A DNA stretch of 64,000 nt from Spirodela intermedia. Lineage: Eukaryota > Streptophyta > Magnoliopsida > Alismatales > Araceae. Below are positions 23,190-35,320 of this stretch, piece after piece. The stretch is taken from positions 6,767,221 through 6,831,220 of the forward strand of contig LR746270.1 of the NCBI GenBank assembly GCA_902729315.2. The letters are read 5' to 3'. Position 1 is the first letter of the stretch; each line of letters begins with the position of its first letter. The notes beneath the pieces were generated by a model, which was given only the letters and a program-made list of their open reading frames with translations, made no database searches and had not been told where the DNA came from. A program made the translations under genes and the position numbers.

Positions 23190-24000
23190 TTGTGTGTGAG
23201 TCATGTCAATGAGGTAAATACTATTGTGGTTCATATTCGAGTTGAGATACAATTCTATTCACAACACCCTTTGACTTCATTCATTATGATGTTTGGGGCC
23301 TCTCTCATACACTATTTATCTCAAGTCATTGCTACTGCATTATCTTTGTTGATGACTATATTCGGGTGAATTGTTTATATTTTTTAAGATCATACTCTTG
23401 TTCACACCACAATTGCTCACTTCATTATTGAGGTCATCACTTAGTATTTTTCTACGCCTAAGATTCTTTGCACTAACAATATTTTGAAGTTAGTTTAAGA
23501 TTCACTTTACACATTTTGTGTTGATCATGATATTCTTCATCTAACCATATGTCCACATATATTCTAATAAAATGGTTTTGTCGAACAAAAATATCTCCAA
23601 CTACTTGACATTGTTGGCACACTACTCATTGAGATGAATGTTCTTCACTATCTATGATATGATGCTCTTCTAATAGCCACATATCTTTAAAATCGGCTTC
23701 CTTTCACTCCACATGGTGGGGTCATTCTACTTCATTGTCTTTCACTTAATTCTTTTCTCTTTTTCTTACCCCTTCGTGTCTTTACATACATGACTTTCGT
23801 TCAAGACTACTCTCCTTTTCTTTCTAAACTAGTCCTTCATACTCTCAAATAGGTCTTTGTTGGTTACTCATTGACGCAAAAGGGTTATCAAGTTTATTTT
23901 CTTAATATTTGTTGCTGTGTGACATCAACTACCATTATTTCTCATGATAAGTCTCCCTTCTTTTCTCCAACATCAACTCCTCTTTGATCCACTGTATCTT
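23190..24000 (+). pseudogene. Copia integrase remnant
   Basis: A CESCQ.GKYY zinc-binding tail (near 23195) and an FDFIHYDVWG block (near 23267-23300) mark the GAG-pre-integrase/integrase core. They are followed by CYCIIFVDDYIR-like and YFLRS-like segments. There are several stops and shifts. Confidence 0.75.
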
Positions 24001-24299
24001 CACCGCTTGATTTTCTTTTTGTGGTGATCATTGTAGATCCTTCTCTTACTTTTCCTACTTGTCTAATTTCTCCCTCATTAGTTCCTCTTTTGATACCTTC
24101 AGCTTTGTCACCATCTGACTCTTCTACTTTAGGATCAGATTCGTCTTCACCCTCTGTTGACAAGCCTCCGTTGGTCATCTTTAATGATATTCAAGTAGAT
24201 GACCTTCATCCTTTTATTGCTCATGAGACACCCCATTTTTCACTTTGTTTCTTATGACCGCCATTCTCTTTTTTTTCATACCTTTGTTCTTTCCGTGGC

Positions 24300-24960
24300 C
24301 TTTAAGTCGATTCAATGGTCGTATGTTGAGGTTGCATAAGTACTTGAATGGAAGGGGGCCATGAACTTGGAGGTGGATGCCTTGGTGTCTTAGGAAACTT
24401 GGACACTTATATCTCATCTATGTGATGGCAATATTGTCACGTATAAGTTAGTTTTCACATCAAATATAATTTAGATTGATTTATTGTACGTCACAAGGTT
24501 TGCTTGATTGCTCGTAGATTCACATAGGCCTATGACATTGACTATATTGAGATGTTCTCTCTAGTGGTTTCCATTCAACTCTATTCGAGTGATACTCTCT
24601 CTAGTAGGAAATCAGACAAAATCTTTACATCAATTAGATGTTTCCAATGCCTTTCTCTATGATGACTTTGAGGAACAAGTATTTATGAAGCAATCTCTTG
24701 AGTATGTTGATCAAGAAGAGTCATCAAAGGTGTGTCTTTTGCAGCGTGTCATTTATAAACTTAAGCAAAGTTCACGTGTCTGGTTCATTAAGTTTAGTGG
24801 TGTTCTAGCGTAATTTAGATTCTCACCTTATTTTGTAGATCTTACAGTGCTTACAAAAACTACTGAATCCAATATTATTATTTTAGTTGTTTATATAGAT
24901 GACATTCTTATGATTGAAAGTGATGAAGTAAGTATTCAAATTATAAAATCATACTCACAA
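24300..24960 (+). pseudogene. Copia reverse transcriptase remnant
   Basis: Begins with a W.GAMNLEVDAL motif. A clean open stretch (24589-24813) contains LHQLDVSNAFLYDDFEEQV and KVCLLQRVIYKLKQS. The active-site VVYIDDIL lies near 24885-24915. These are Ty1-copia RT signatures. Stops before and after make it non-functional. Confidence 0.85.
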
Positions 24961-25369
24961 TAACACTTTAATATATGAGATTTGAAGATTTCATAATACT
25001 TCTTTGGGATTGAGTTCCCTTATCAAGATGATAAGTTTGCTCTTTTTCAGTGAAAGTATACTCTTGATATGCTTCAGGAGATTGAACTACTTAGGTGTAA
25101 GCTAGAGTTGTCACTTATGGAGACATGTTTGCACTTTTGAGATACATCATCTCTACTCTTAGAGGATGCTAATCGGTATAGATAGTTATTGGGGAAGTTG
25201 ATCTACCTCACTATCACTCACCTCGATATCGTGTGCACGATTGTTTTTAGTCAATTCATTTAATAATCTCAACAAGTTCACTAGGAGGGAGTTTTATGGG
25301 GTCTAACATATATCAAAAGAACTCAAAAAAGAGGGCTTAGTTATTAAAGATATGGGTATCTTCAAATTG

Positions 25370-25696
25370 AAGCTTACTCAGATGTATGATATGTTGGTGA
25401 TAAAAGAGATTACAAGCTCACTACTAGTTATTGCACATATGTGGGTGACAATCTTGTCATGTGATGTTCTAATAAGCAGAAGGTGATATCTTGCTCTAAT
25501 GCTGAGTTTGAGTATCGTGCCATGGTTGAGATAGCACAAGTGATGATGTGGCTCAGTTCACTCCTCAAAGGCCTTGGCATCTCATCTCCTACACCAATGT
25601 CTATGCACTATGATAATCAAGCCACCATCTTCATTGCTAGAAATCCTATGTTTTATGAGCAAACAAAGTACATCAAGATTGACTCTCATTATGTTA
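25370..25696 (+). pseudogene. Copia RNase H remnant (5' part), split by an insertion
   Basis: A KTTGYCTYVGDN-like start, SCSNAEFEYRAM, MHYDNQATIFIARNP and TKYIKIDSHYV are the copia RNase H signatures. The sequence breaks after HYV at about 25696 and resumes at 28071 (KIM.GVVST...SFHQL), so the two halves flank an insertion. Confidence 0.85.
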
Positions 25697-28070
25697 AAAT
25701 TAGATTTTTGTATTTTAATTAGTTTTAATATTTTATTTTATTTTTTAATTTGCAAAATAAATATAGGATATATTATTAATTTTAAAAGTCTAAAGTTAAA
25801 ATAATTAGTAATTTTTTTGATTATTTAAAAATATAAAATATAAAAATATTCTGCCCACTAGTAATTTTTTTGATTATTTGCACTCGATAGTTGACCTAGA
25901 GGGGCACTACAATCAAGAAAGTAGACCCAAATTGGGGGAGCTATGAGCTGGGCTCAAGTGGCAAAAGATTTGCTCCACGCACATGTGCATCACTCCCCTT
26001 CCACGTCCTGGTGGCCAATTAGTTGTGGGACAAGGAGCACTCACACACACATGTGCATGTGAGGGCGAATTATCTTTTTGTCTTCTCTCAAGATGGTCCT
26101 AGGCATTATTTTATTTTAGGAGAAGGGATCTCAACTGAGAGAGAGTAGCATTAGTTTATATTTAGCACATGCACCTAAAATATTTTTAATGTGGGACTAA
26201 CCTTTGTCTATTTCAGTACATCCATTTAGAGCGTTGTCTAATCCAATAATACGTAATGAGCCACACCATGAGATTAGCTAGATCCTCTGATTGACAAACT
26301 ATCATGATACTAGATGCGTAAAGTGATTGATTGGCAATTTGTGAATCTGATGGTGCTCAACACACATTGCCTCAAAGGATGATCTAACGGATAAAGATGT
26401 ATCATGGTACTAAGGACTTAACTTGTTGGTTGGTAGTAGTTCGTGGTAGGTTAATCCTATGTCACTTAATGTGGCATGCCATCAAGTACATCTAATCTAG
26501 CAGCTCTTGAAGCACCATGATATTAGGAACTTAAGTTCTCACACGTATTACTATTAGGGACATAAAGATAATAATTAATTATTATCTAGTAAAATAGACA
26601 TTATCAATTATCTTTAAAATCTCGATGATAGTAAAAAATACGACAATTTGTTCTTTCCTCTTTTTGCGCAATGGACATCTCTAGCAATCGGTAAGCTTGT
26701 TCCTTCCTCCCCTAACTACACTCAAGTCCTCTGACAAGTGGTCAACTCTTCCCTTCTCCCCTTAGACGACGATGATAGCATGGTCGACCCTCTTTTGGTG
26801 GATCTCTCCAACAAGTGTAGTATTTTCAGACGATACTTTTGTGACTTTCGGCATGGTGTGGTACAATCAGATGAAACTAAGTCGTCACACTAGTGTCTCT
26901 AGTTGCCTAGGAGGTAGACTAAACTTGGACAATGATTTACTTCTCGCTTTCAATATTTCATCACTTACTTTTGTCATTTATTTACATTTTACGACAAGTT
27001 ATTTCTATTTCAAACACATTTCGATTGAATGATCTCTATTTTTCTTTTGAATCTTCCAAAACTCATCTTAGATCAAGTTAAATCATTTTCAACTTAATTT
27101 TTATTAATTTTCTCAGTCAAATCTTGACATATTTATATTCTTGGTGTTTCGTGAATAACAAGTACTTTTCTATTTTTGAATGTGAAATCACCAAGATTAA
27201 AGGCTGATTAATGAGTATTCAACTATTAAAATAAACTAGAGACATTCATGATTGACCTCATGTCATTTATGTGAATCCTTGAGCACACATTCATTTGAAA
27301 AAATGGATTGACTGTATTTCTCTCTTTCTTCATTTTCATCTGATTTCTCTCTCTCCCTCTCTCGTGAGATGTCTCTTCTCTTTCCATCTCTCATGAGATT
27401 TCTCCCTTTCTCTCCCTCTCTCTCGATCGATCTCTTTCTCTTTTTCTCTTTCAATCGATCTCCTTCTCTCTCCTTCTCTCTTCTCTCTCACGAGCCTTTT
27501 CTCTCTCTATCTCACATGAGATTTCTCTCCTCCTCTCTTTTTCTCTCCCTTATGCGAGAGATCTCATCCCTTCTTTCTCTTGTGAGAGCTTTCTCTCCTC
27601 CTCTCTCTTTCTCTTCCTTGTGCAAGAGATCTCATCCTTTCTCTCTCTTGTGAGAGCTTTCTCTCCTCTTCTCTCTTTCTCTCCCTTTTGCGAGAGATTT
27701 TGTCCCTTCTCTCTCTTGTGAGAGCTTTTTCTCCTCCTCTCTCTTCCTCTCCTTTTTGCGAGAGATTTCATCCCTTCTCTCTCTCATAAGAGCTCTCTCT
27801 TCTCTCTCTCTTTTTCTCCTTTTTCTCTGCTTTCCTTCCTTTATTCTTCTCACCTTGCCCTTCTATTTTATTATTTCTATTCAATACTAATAAAATATTA
27901 AAATCAATTTACATATAAACTAAATTAGTTTTCACAATAGATTAATCAATCTCTTTGTGTTTGACCTAAGACTTACTTCTATACTAAAATTTTATTAAGC
28001 CTTTATTTATAAATATAATTAGATAGTATGTATTTAAACACAATGACAAGTGCACATCACATTACATTTA
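25697..28070 (-). mobile_element. Nested insertion in copia RNase H, containing a diverged reverse R-family segment
   Basis: The RNase H reading is split exactly here. Flanks 'attatgtta' (25688-25696) and 'attacattta' (28061-28070) might be a decayed target duplication. The stretch 25940-26090 is the reverse complement of repeat R around 20600-20720 (shared 'gcatcactc.ccttcca' and 'ggtggccaattagttgtgg' words). The rest (26200-27300) is unclassified. A CT-rich minisatellite lies at 27330-27850. Confidence 0.55.
27549..27810. repeat. 68-bp CT-rich minisatellite, about four units
   Basis: Units begin at 27549, 27617, 27685 and about 27753. Each contains a 'gcgagagatctcatccc' core and a 'cttgtgagagctttctc' core in CT-rich DNA. 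The surrounding 27330-27850 is a long pyrimidine-rich tract. The many open frames on both strands here are low-complexity by-products. Confidence 0.75.
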
Positions 28071-28227
28071 GGATAAGATAATGTTAGGTGTTGTCTCTAC
28101 TTTACACATTGTCTCATTTCATCAGCTTGTGAGGATGTCTTCAGCAAAAGTCTTGTGATGATCTCCTATGACTTGACATGCACCAAGTTAGGCATATTTG
28201 ACTTGTATGCTCCAACTTGAGGGAGAG
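28071..28227 (+). pseudogene. Copia RNase H 3' end and polypurine tract
   Basis: Resumes the RNase H reading with a GVVSTLHIVSFHQL-like segment and ends with a KLGIFDLYAPT-like segment, the typical copia polyprotein C-terminus. The polypurine tract TTGAGGGAGAG (28217-28227) immediately precedes the 3' LTR. Confidence 0.8.
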
Positions 28228-28407
28228 TGTTAGAATAACCTACTATGCCTACTAAGCCCATTTTGGACTTATTCTCTCCACATCTTTATTTCTTCCTCCA
28301 CAATCTCCACTTCTTCCTCTCTCTCTTTCTTCCTCTTTTTTATATAACTTCATGTACTCTTTTTCTTCAATATATGAATCTAAGATTTTATCTTCCTCTC
28401 ATCAACA
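28228..28407 (+). repeat. 3' LTR of the Ty1-copia element
   Basis: Matches the 5' LTR with a shorter CT run and several substitutions. It is followed by the target duplication AGGTG at 28408-28412. Confidence 0.9.
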
Positions 28408-28412
28408 AGGTG

Positions 28413-30404
28413 AAATTATTACTCTTAATTAAATAAACTTAATCTTTTTTCTCTTCTTCTTTCCAATTGTCATTATAGGGGTATTTATATATAATGAAAG
28501 GGGGTGTTGATTCACCAAATGACATTTTGACGTGGCAATGACACATCAACCATAGGGAGGATGTGTCATTTGATAATGATGTGACACTTGATGATGATGT
28601 GGCATCATCTAATGACATGATAGTCAATGATGATGCGGCAACTTTTGTTCCCATTAAAAGGTCATTGGAGCATTTGTGGAGTAATGAGAAGATATTCAAA
28701 ATAATATGACTACCTTTAGATGTTGAAATGATATGGTTCCATTGGAGTATAAAAATGATGAGTTAATGGTTAACCTAAGTTAATATTGAATGAATAAATC
28801 TTTATCTATATCACTCACATGAGTTCAAGAAGAAGGTCCACTTAACTTTCTATAACAAAATAACTACACATCTTAAAATGAAGACTCAAAACTTCAAAAC
28901 TTTATAATCAATCATTTGTAGTAATATTCAAATCAAATAATTATGTAAAAAAATGTTTCTCTATTAAGCCTTAAGATAACTTGGGTCATAAGTGGAGAGA
29001 GGGTAAGACTTAAGCACATGGAGGGTGTTGCCTTTGAGGAGAAGAGTATGTCGACTTAAGCACATGGTAATATATGTCAAGATTTACTTGTGAGGGGTGA
29101 GATCTTTGTGGAAATCAAATATTATTATTTGGGAGAGTTGAATGTGTAAAGTCAATTGTATTTTTAGAGAAAAATAGTAGTAATTTGATAGAAAGATTCT
29201 TTAGTACTAAATGTAGCCCAAAGAAGGGTGAATCAATATAAAAAGCTATGTCCATCATAATTACAAGAGAAAGAGAGAGGCTAGAGTTACCTATGATGAA
29301 AAAAAGAAACTTAGGTGAATTTATATGTAGATTTTATAGGTTGTGTTAGAACATGTGTCAACATGTATACATAGACAAAATGCTAAAATAGACTAGAAAA
29401 ATATAAAAATTAATTCACCCCCCCTCTTTTGGTACTTCACTTAGCCACAACAAAGACAACACTCTCTTATCCTACAATTAAGATATTACCTTATTCAAGG
29501 ATAATATTCTTTCTCAATTAAGAATCTAAATTCTCAATTGACCAAATTATGAGTTAGTCTCACTAAATATAATATGTTTTGTCCCTTTTATTCATCCTTC
29601 TATCACTAAGTATTATTACCATAACGTTTTTGATTCATTGTATATTCCATCACTAACCTTTTTTTGTCTTATATTCATCATCTTCATTTCCAATTTGCAT
29701 AGTTGAGTTACATTCCTAGCTTGAGAATATGGTGAAGATTCTTCCATATGTTTTTAGTTGTAGTAGGATATAGTCTATTTCTTCAGATTCCAAAGATCAT
29801 AGTGATCTATAACCATGACATGATCTGAAAGTCAATCATGTAGTTCAAAATCAGGATCTCCTGATTGTGGTTCTAGATTCAACAAATCTATTGTAAGTCT
29901 TCTATGTTTTAATACAACTCTAACTTGTTGGAACCAACTAAGGTAAGTTCAACCATCTAGGTAGTTTTTTTGTGGTATTAAATGTAATTTTACATGTAAA
30001 TGCCTTTCATCAAACTCTAAGACTAGCAAATGACCTAGGGTTGAAGTAGTTCTATATATTTTTGAATAACTAGATATCATGAACCAAAAATATCGATGAA
30101 ATAATACAGATGTAATAGATAATACCAATCACATCTACTTTTAATACTAATTAAAACACAAACTGGTGTAGACAAACCATAGATCAACCATTTGTCATTA
30201 GTTGTTTGCATTATCAATCACAAACACTCTATAGGATCAAGTATGAATCAAAAATTGATGTCAATAGGCGAACACAAATCAAATATTTATGATACTTAAT
30301 GAGAGCCACCTCTCATGAAAGTTCAATGGCCAATAATGAGAAATACGCCAAAGTAAAAAAAGGGCACATGATAGATGACACTTCTCACATAGGCTTCAAT
30401 ATCA
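28413..30404. other. AT-rich intergenic DNA
   Basis: No gene was recognised. At 28540-28640 there is a short array of 'gatgatgtggca'-like words ('tgtcatttgataatgatgtgacacttgatg' type), which produces a spurious (-) frame at 28699-28439. A 'ttcaccccccctctttt' stretch near 29417 resembles the sequence that precedes the PBS in some plant copia elements. Confidence 0.5.
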
Positions 30405-31235
30405 TGTCAAGTTAGAAAAATCCTTGATTAACCTTCTCCAATCCTTAAAGAATGAAATAAGGGGAGGGAGAATAGAAGTAGTCCCAAAACCATGTTTTGT
30501 GATTCTTACTTAGTGTTCACTATGGGATTGGCTTGTATACTAGCATGTTAATACATGAGTGAATCAAAGTAGTCTAGGCCAAATGAATCCAATTTGTAAT
30601 GACGATAAGAGAGAAGGAAAAGATAGAAAGAAAGAAATGTTACATTAAGCAAAATAAATAATACATCATATGTTGACACCTCTATGCTACAGAACCATGA
30701 AGGGCGTTGTTAGGATTATAAGATGTTATAGAGTAATGTGCTACTTCAGGACTATATGGTATATGTACTATACAAATTTAATACAAGGTTAATAAAATCT
30801 GAAAGAATAGTGTTAAAAATAGAACTATTATTGGTAAAAAGTTTCAAGTATCTTTATGATTACAAGGTTAAGATGCAAAAGATGATGAATGATGATTTTT
30901 GGTAATGTCTAAAGTGTGAGTTGGCATAATTTAAATCCAATCAAATTTTCTCAACATAAACATCAATATTTATGGTTAAACTTGAAAAAATAATTTTTAT
31001 ATTGAAAATAGTGTCAAACGTATGGGTTACCTTCACTCATTAGAAAGATAATTGAAAGATGAAAAAAATGAAATAATTGTGCATTTAAATTGAAAGGATT
31101 TAATTTTTATGATTTTTAAAAAATTATAGAGTTCATAATTTTTCTTAGAGGTAAAATAGTCCATATTATTATCTTGTATGATTAAAATAGTTTTTAGTAA
31201 CAAAGTGATGTCACATATATGGGCATACAACATTT
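30405..31235 (-). mobile_element. LTR and adjacent internal segment of the same copia family as 10600
   Basis: The LTR-like unit 30405-30678 starts TGTCAAGTT and ends TGTTGACA on the plus strand and aligns with 10600-10896. The following 550 bp aligns with 43900-44445. No coding sequence remains. Confidence 0.6.
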
Positions 31236-31466
31236 AATTGGAAGGTTAACTCAAAACGGAACAAAAAACAAACAATCAACACATCAAAAATTCAAAGGGT
31301 TTGAATTATTATGAATTTTACAAAAAGAATAATTGTTTATTTGTAGATTTCTAAGAACACACGACCCAATAAAGACTTCTCAACTAGTTGTTGAGAAATT
31401 AGTTTTGGCCCATTAAATTGAATATAAAAAAGACTTTTATTTATTCATCTAATGAATATGAACTTG

Positions 31467-32169
31467 ACGTGACTTAGTCATTGTATAGTAAATCATGTAA
31501 ATTTAAAATTTATAAAACTAGAAAATATAATTTTTTGGATATTTAGAAGTATTTATGAATAAATATATTAATTATAATTCAATAAAACTTCCAAAAATAG
31601 TGGTAATTTTTCAAGTCAATCATAGAGATGTAATATAATATTTGGTAATTATTCAAAACTTTCTTCAAAGAATATTATTTTCTATTAATTTTATATTAAA
31701 AATAAAAAAAGAAATATATTTAAAATTTACGAAAAATAGAAATAAGGGTACAAACATTAGGATGATGGCAGCACCTGCCAAATATGAATCGAGCAAAAAC
31801 AAAGTTCCACCTAGTAATTCTTATGTAAGTAATTATAGATGCTACTAGTGATGTGGAATTGGAGTGGCGCACGTGCCCCTATCGGTTCATGTTGCTCGAG
31901 CCCTTGCTCGTAAGTAGGCTTGGCTAGTTGGCGGGTCCCCCCTATTTTGTTTTATTTTTATTTTTATTTTAATTTATTATTCTTCATTTATTTGAAAAGT
32001 AAGACTATAAAAATCATATAAATTTGTATAAAATCACATAATTACCTAAAATTTCATATTAATCAACTGAAAGTCACACTTTAATACAAATATAAGTCTA
32101 TTTATCATGAGTTAAGACTAAAACTATATTATTTACTAATTATTAATTCATAATAATGAAAAGTTATTA
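31467..32169 (+). mobile_element. Repeat family R, copy B (internally deleted)
   Basis: The start (ACGTGACTTAG) and about 350 bp match copy A from 19101. After 'gcgcacgtgcccctatcgg' (31866) it jumps to the copy A tail and ends near 'gaaaagttatta'. About 1.4 kb of the family sequence is missing. Confidence 0.65.
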
Positions 32170-32819
32170 GAACCTCATCACAATCCTTGAACACCAAGAT
32201 CAAAGGAAAATTAACTGATGGTCAAGCCTTTGAAATCTTATTTAGACATTTCTTGATTACACCAAGCTTCTCTATCTATCAAGATGTCATCTACTAATCA
32301 TTTAGAAGATTTTAAGTTCTTCATTCTCATTTCTTTAAGCAAATATCCTAAATGGAGTGGTTACAACTTGGTTGAAAGGCTAGCTAGAATCTTGATATCT
32401 ATTGCTTATTGATACACTCGAGAATTCTATCAAATAAGTGTATTAATAGACTTGTGAAAGTTACATAAAGGGTTGATGTTCTCATGAAGTTCAGCTATAT
32501 TCTCAAGAGAATAATACTTGAATGGGGATACAAATTTTGAATGTGGACATAAGTGGGAGGATCAAATCATTATAAAATTGTGGTAAAAAAGTAATGATAG
32601 AAGTCCCCAAAGTACTAGAAATTAAGAGTCAAACATATCAAAATAAAAGAAACCAATTCACCCCTACCCAATCTTAACTTATCTACCTAGCCCTCTAGAG
32701 AGCTAAGAAGTTGGACCTCTATATTCAATTTTTTTTCTCATGGGATGGCTTAATTATGTAGATTGAGACATGGATTTTAGCTACTTTAAGTTTTTTAATG
32801 TGTTCATATTTAATAATCT
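32170..32819. other. AT-rich intergenic DNA
   Basis: No gene or complete element was recognised. A 'caattcacccctaccc' word lies near 32653. Confidence 0.5.
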
Positions 32820-34023
32820 ACTTTTTACACTTTTATATTATAAAAGAAAGGCCCAATGCATTTTTTGTATGCATATAGTTCTAATAATACCACTCTGCAT
32901 ATTTAGATGGAAGAAAAGTATTGATGTGCTCCCTAGTATTTATTAAAGGTTTTATTTATGTTTTAATTTGAATTGGCACATGAACTTTCTATAGCTCTTT
33001 TTGTCATAGGATTATATTCTCAATGAATTAACATTTGATCGATAAATATTAGTTCATTTCAATTAAAATAACATGGTTTTATAATTTCCAAAATAAATCT
33101 TCATTACATCTATGTTTGTAATAAATCTAGATTTGTCGATGTCTTACTTTTAAAAAAAGGTGATGTAATTTATTATTTATCTTTTTCCAATAGCTATTAG
33201 ACTTGGGGTCAATTTGTGTTATAAGAAGGGGTTAAGATCAATATGAAAAATCATATTTTTACTTCATAAATGATTCTCGTGTAATTTTTAAAGAGAACTA
33301 TACTAAGTTTTCCGTCAAAGTTCATAAAAGACAAATTTTATTTTCTAGCTTAGCTGATTAGTTTGGTTATCCATTTTCCGTTTCATGAGATGCATTTTAT
33401 TAACGAGTCCAAGCAACGATGTAGATATTGTATAGGCATATAAAAATAATTATGACATTATTTGAGCTATTAAAAGTTAATATCTAGCTGCCGGAAAGTT
33501 ATTTTTTAGTTAATATGATGACTTTAATATATGCATATTAGAGATATCGGAATACATTTTCACGGGAGAACGTTGACCGGCGGTTGGAGGGACCAGCCAT
33601 GGCCGCTGTCCTGCGGTTCCCGTCCCCATGTCAGTTGACGTCAGCATCCCTACAACCAGTGACTAATCTCCGTAGGCCCTAGGAAGCGAAGATCTCGGAT
33701 GCTATTTTTAAAAGTAGGTTCCCTGTAAGTTTATTTATTTCATAAAAGGCTCTGTTTTGGAAAGTAGTTCATGCCGACGTATGGAGCATCAGAGCTGTCC
33801 CGATTTTTTTATTCCTTTATGGTGTAAAATATATTTTAAAACTACTAAGATATAAAAAATAAGTTGAATATACCGACCGAGAGAAGGTGCGGCCTTCTCA
33901 GAGGACTATTACTCCACCTATGTTTGCTGCGGCTCAGCGTGCCAACAAAGAGAGAAATCCACATCATACGGTGTAAGAGAGAAACGGAGGGAGAGTTGGA
34001 AAATTCGACGGGTCTGCTGCCGT

Positions 34024-34085
<62 letters not shown>

Positions 34086-34375
34086 GGTAGAACCACAAGT
34101 CAAAATACTCTCCGAGCCATACAACTATCTCCCCCATTTCCCTCACTCCGGTTCCCCGCCCTCTCTCTCTCTCTCCCCCCTTCCCCCCATGTCTCTCCCT
34201 ATCTCTTCCGAGGTCCTACACCGGTCTTACTCCCACACCCGACGATGAAATCCACCAACGAAGGAAACTTCCCACGTCATTGGCCTAGGTTGGTGAATTC
34301 AGTGACAGGTCTTTCCAGCACTGCTTCCGGACAGCTTGATTTCAATACATATTCAAGCTGAGCAGCCGGAGCACG
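32820..34375 (+). promoter_or_regulatory. Upstream region of bHLH gene 1 (block shared by all copies)
   Basis: About 1.2 kb is shared, at reduced identity, with the region upstream of gene 2 (44805-46020), and its proximal part also with 39780-40400 and 51870-52490. Conserved words are a W-box TTGACC (33573-33578) followed by GG, and TGCGGCTCAGCGT (33928-33940). A perfect palindromic bZIP/TGA site TGACGTCA (33636-33643) is present only in this copy. A long GA microsatellite (about 34029-34078) and CT runs mark the probable leader. No TATA box is certain. Confidence 0.5.
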
Positions 34376-35285
34376 ATGGTCGACCTACAGGGCTGCGCCG
34401 GCGTCGCCAACGGTAGCAGCAACAGCACTCCTACAACGCTGCACCAGCGTCTTCAGGCCGTGGTGCTAAGCATTCAGTGGACGTATAGCCTGTTCTGGCA
34501 ATTCTCCCCAAGTCGAGGGTATTCTCTCTCTCTCTTTCTCTGTCTCTCCCTCTCTCTCTATCTATCTATCTATCTCCCGCTACCTCCACCTTTATCTATT
34601 GCCGCTGAGTGATTCTTCATCTTGGTGGCATCACGAACAAAGGGTTCTGTCGTGGGCGGACGGGTGCTACAACGGGGTGATCAAGACGAGGAAGACGGTG
34701 CAGCAGACGGAGGAAGCTGGGGGCCCGGCCGTGGACGAGAACGAACCTCTCCATAGAGCCCAACAGTTACAAGAGCTCTACCAGTCGCTGTTGGCGGAGG
34801 AAAATCTAGAGCCGCCGCGCAGGCCCTGGGCGGCCCTCTCGCCGGAGGACCTAACCGAGTCCGAGTGGTTCTTCCTCATGTGCATCTCCTTCTCCTACCC
34901 ACCAGGCATCGGGTAAGCACAATGCACCTCCGCCTTGGTTCCATCTCTCTCTACTCTCCCTCTCTCTTTCTCCAGGTTAGACTCAACTCGTAAATACTTA
35001 GGGATACGAGAATCCGGGGAAAAATTATGCAGATAAAAAATACAACCCATTGTCCTGCTCATGTCCGGAAGCGTATTAATGCACGCTCGTCTTTTTCCCC
35101 TCGTAATGTAGTGGTTTTTGTTTCTTCCCATCACCGAGGTTTCTGATCTGTTGTGCGTTTCACGCGTATTCTGCGTCGAAGTAGGCATATTGCTGTATTA
35201 AGGAGATAAGTTTACCGTATAAGTTCTGAGAAGGTGAATGAATACACATACAAACAGACAGACAAATCGATAGAGAGAGAGAGAG

Positions 35286-35320
<35 letters not shown>

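Larger units (their letters stand above)
17455..28407 (+). mobile_element. Ty1-copia LTR retrotransposon, full-length but defective, with nested insertions
   Basis: 5' LTR 17455-17648 (194 bp) and 3' LTR 28228-28407 (180 bp) both start TGTTAGAATAAC and end near CAACA/TGACA. A 5-bp target-site duplication AGGTG flanks the element exactly (17450-17454 and 28408-28412). The order gag, protease, integrase, RT, RNase H is the Ty1-copia order. All domains carry stops or frameshifts, so the element is inactive. At nearly 11 kb it is about twice the usual size, explained by insertions between gag and protease (19101-21181), between protease and integrase (about 21460-23190), and within RNase H (25697-28070). 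LTR divergence is roughly 15-20% by eye, indicating an old insertion. Confidence 0.9.

Noticed and set aside
27263-27853. Several Ser/Leu- or Arg/Glu-rich frames on both strands
   Set aside because: They are products of a CT-rich minisatellite, which lacks stops by composition.
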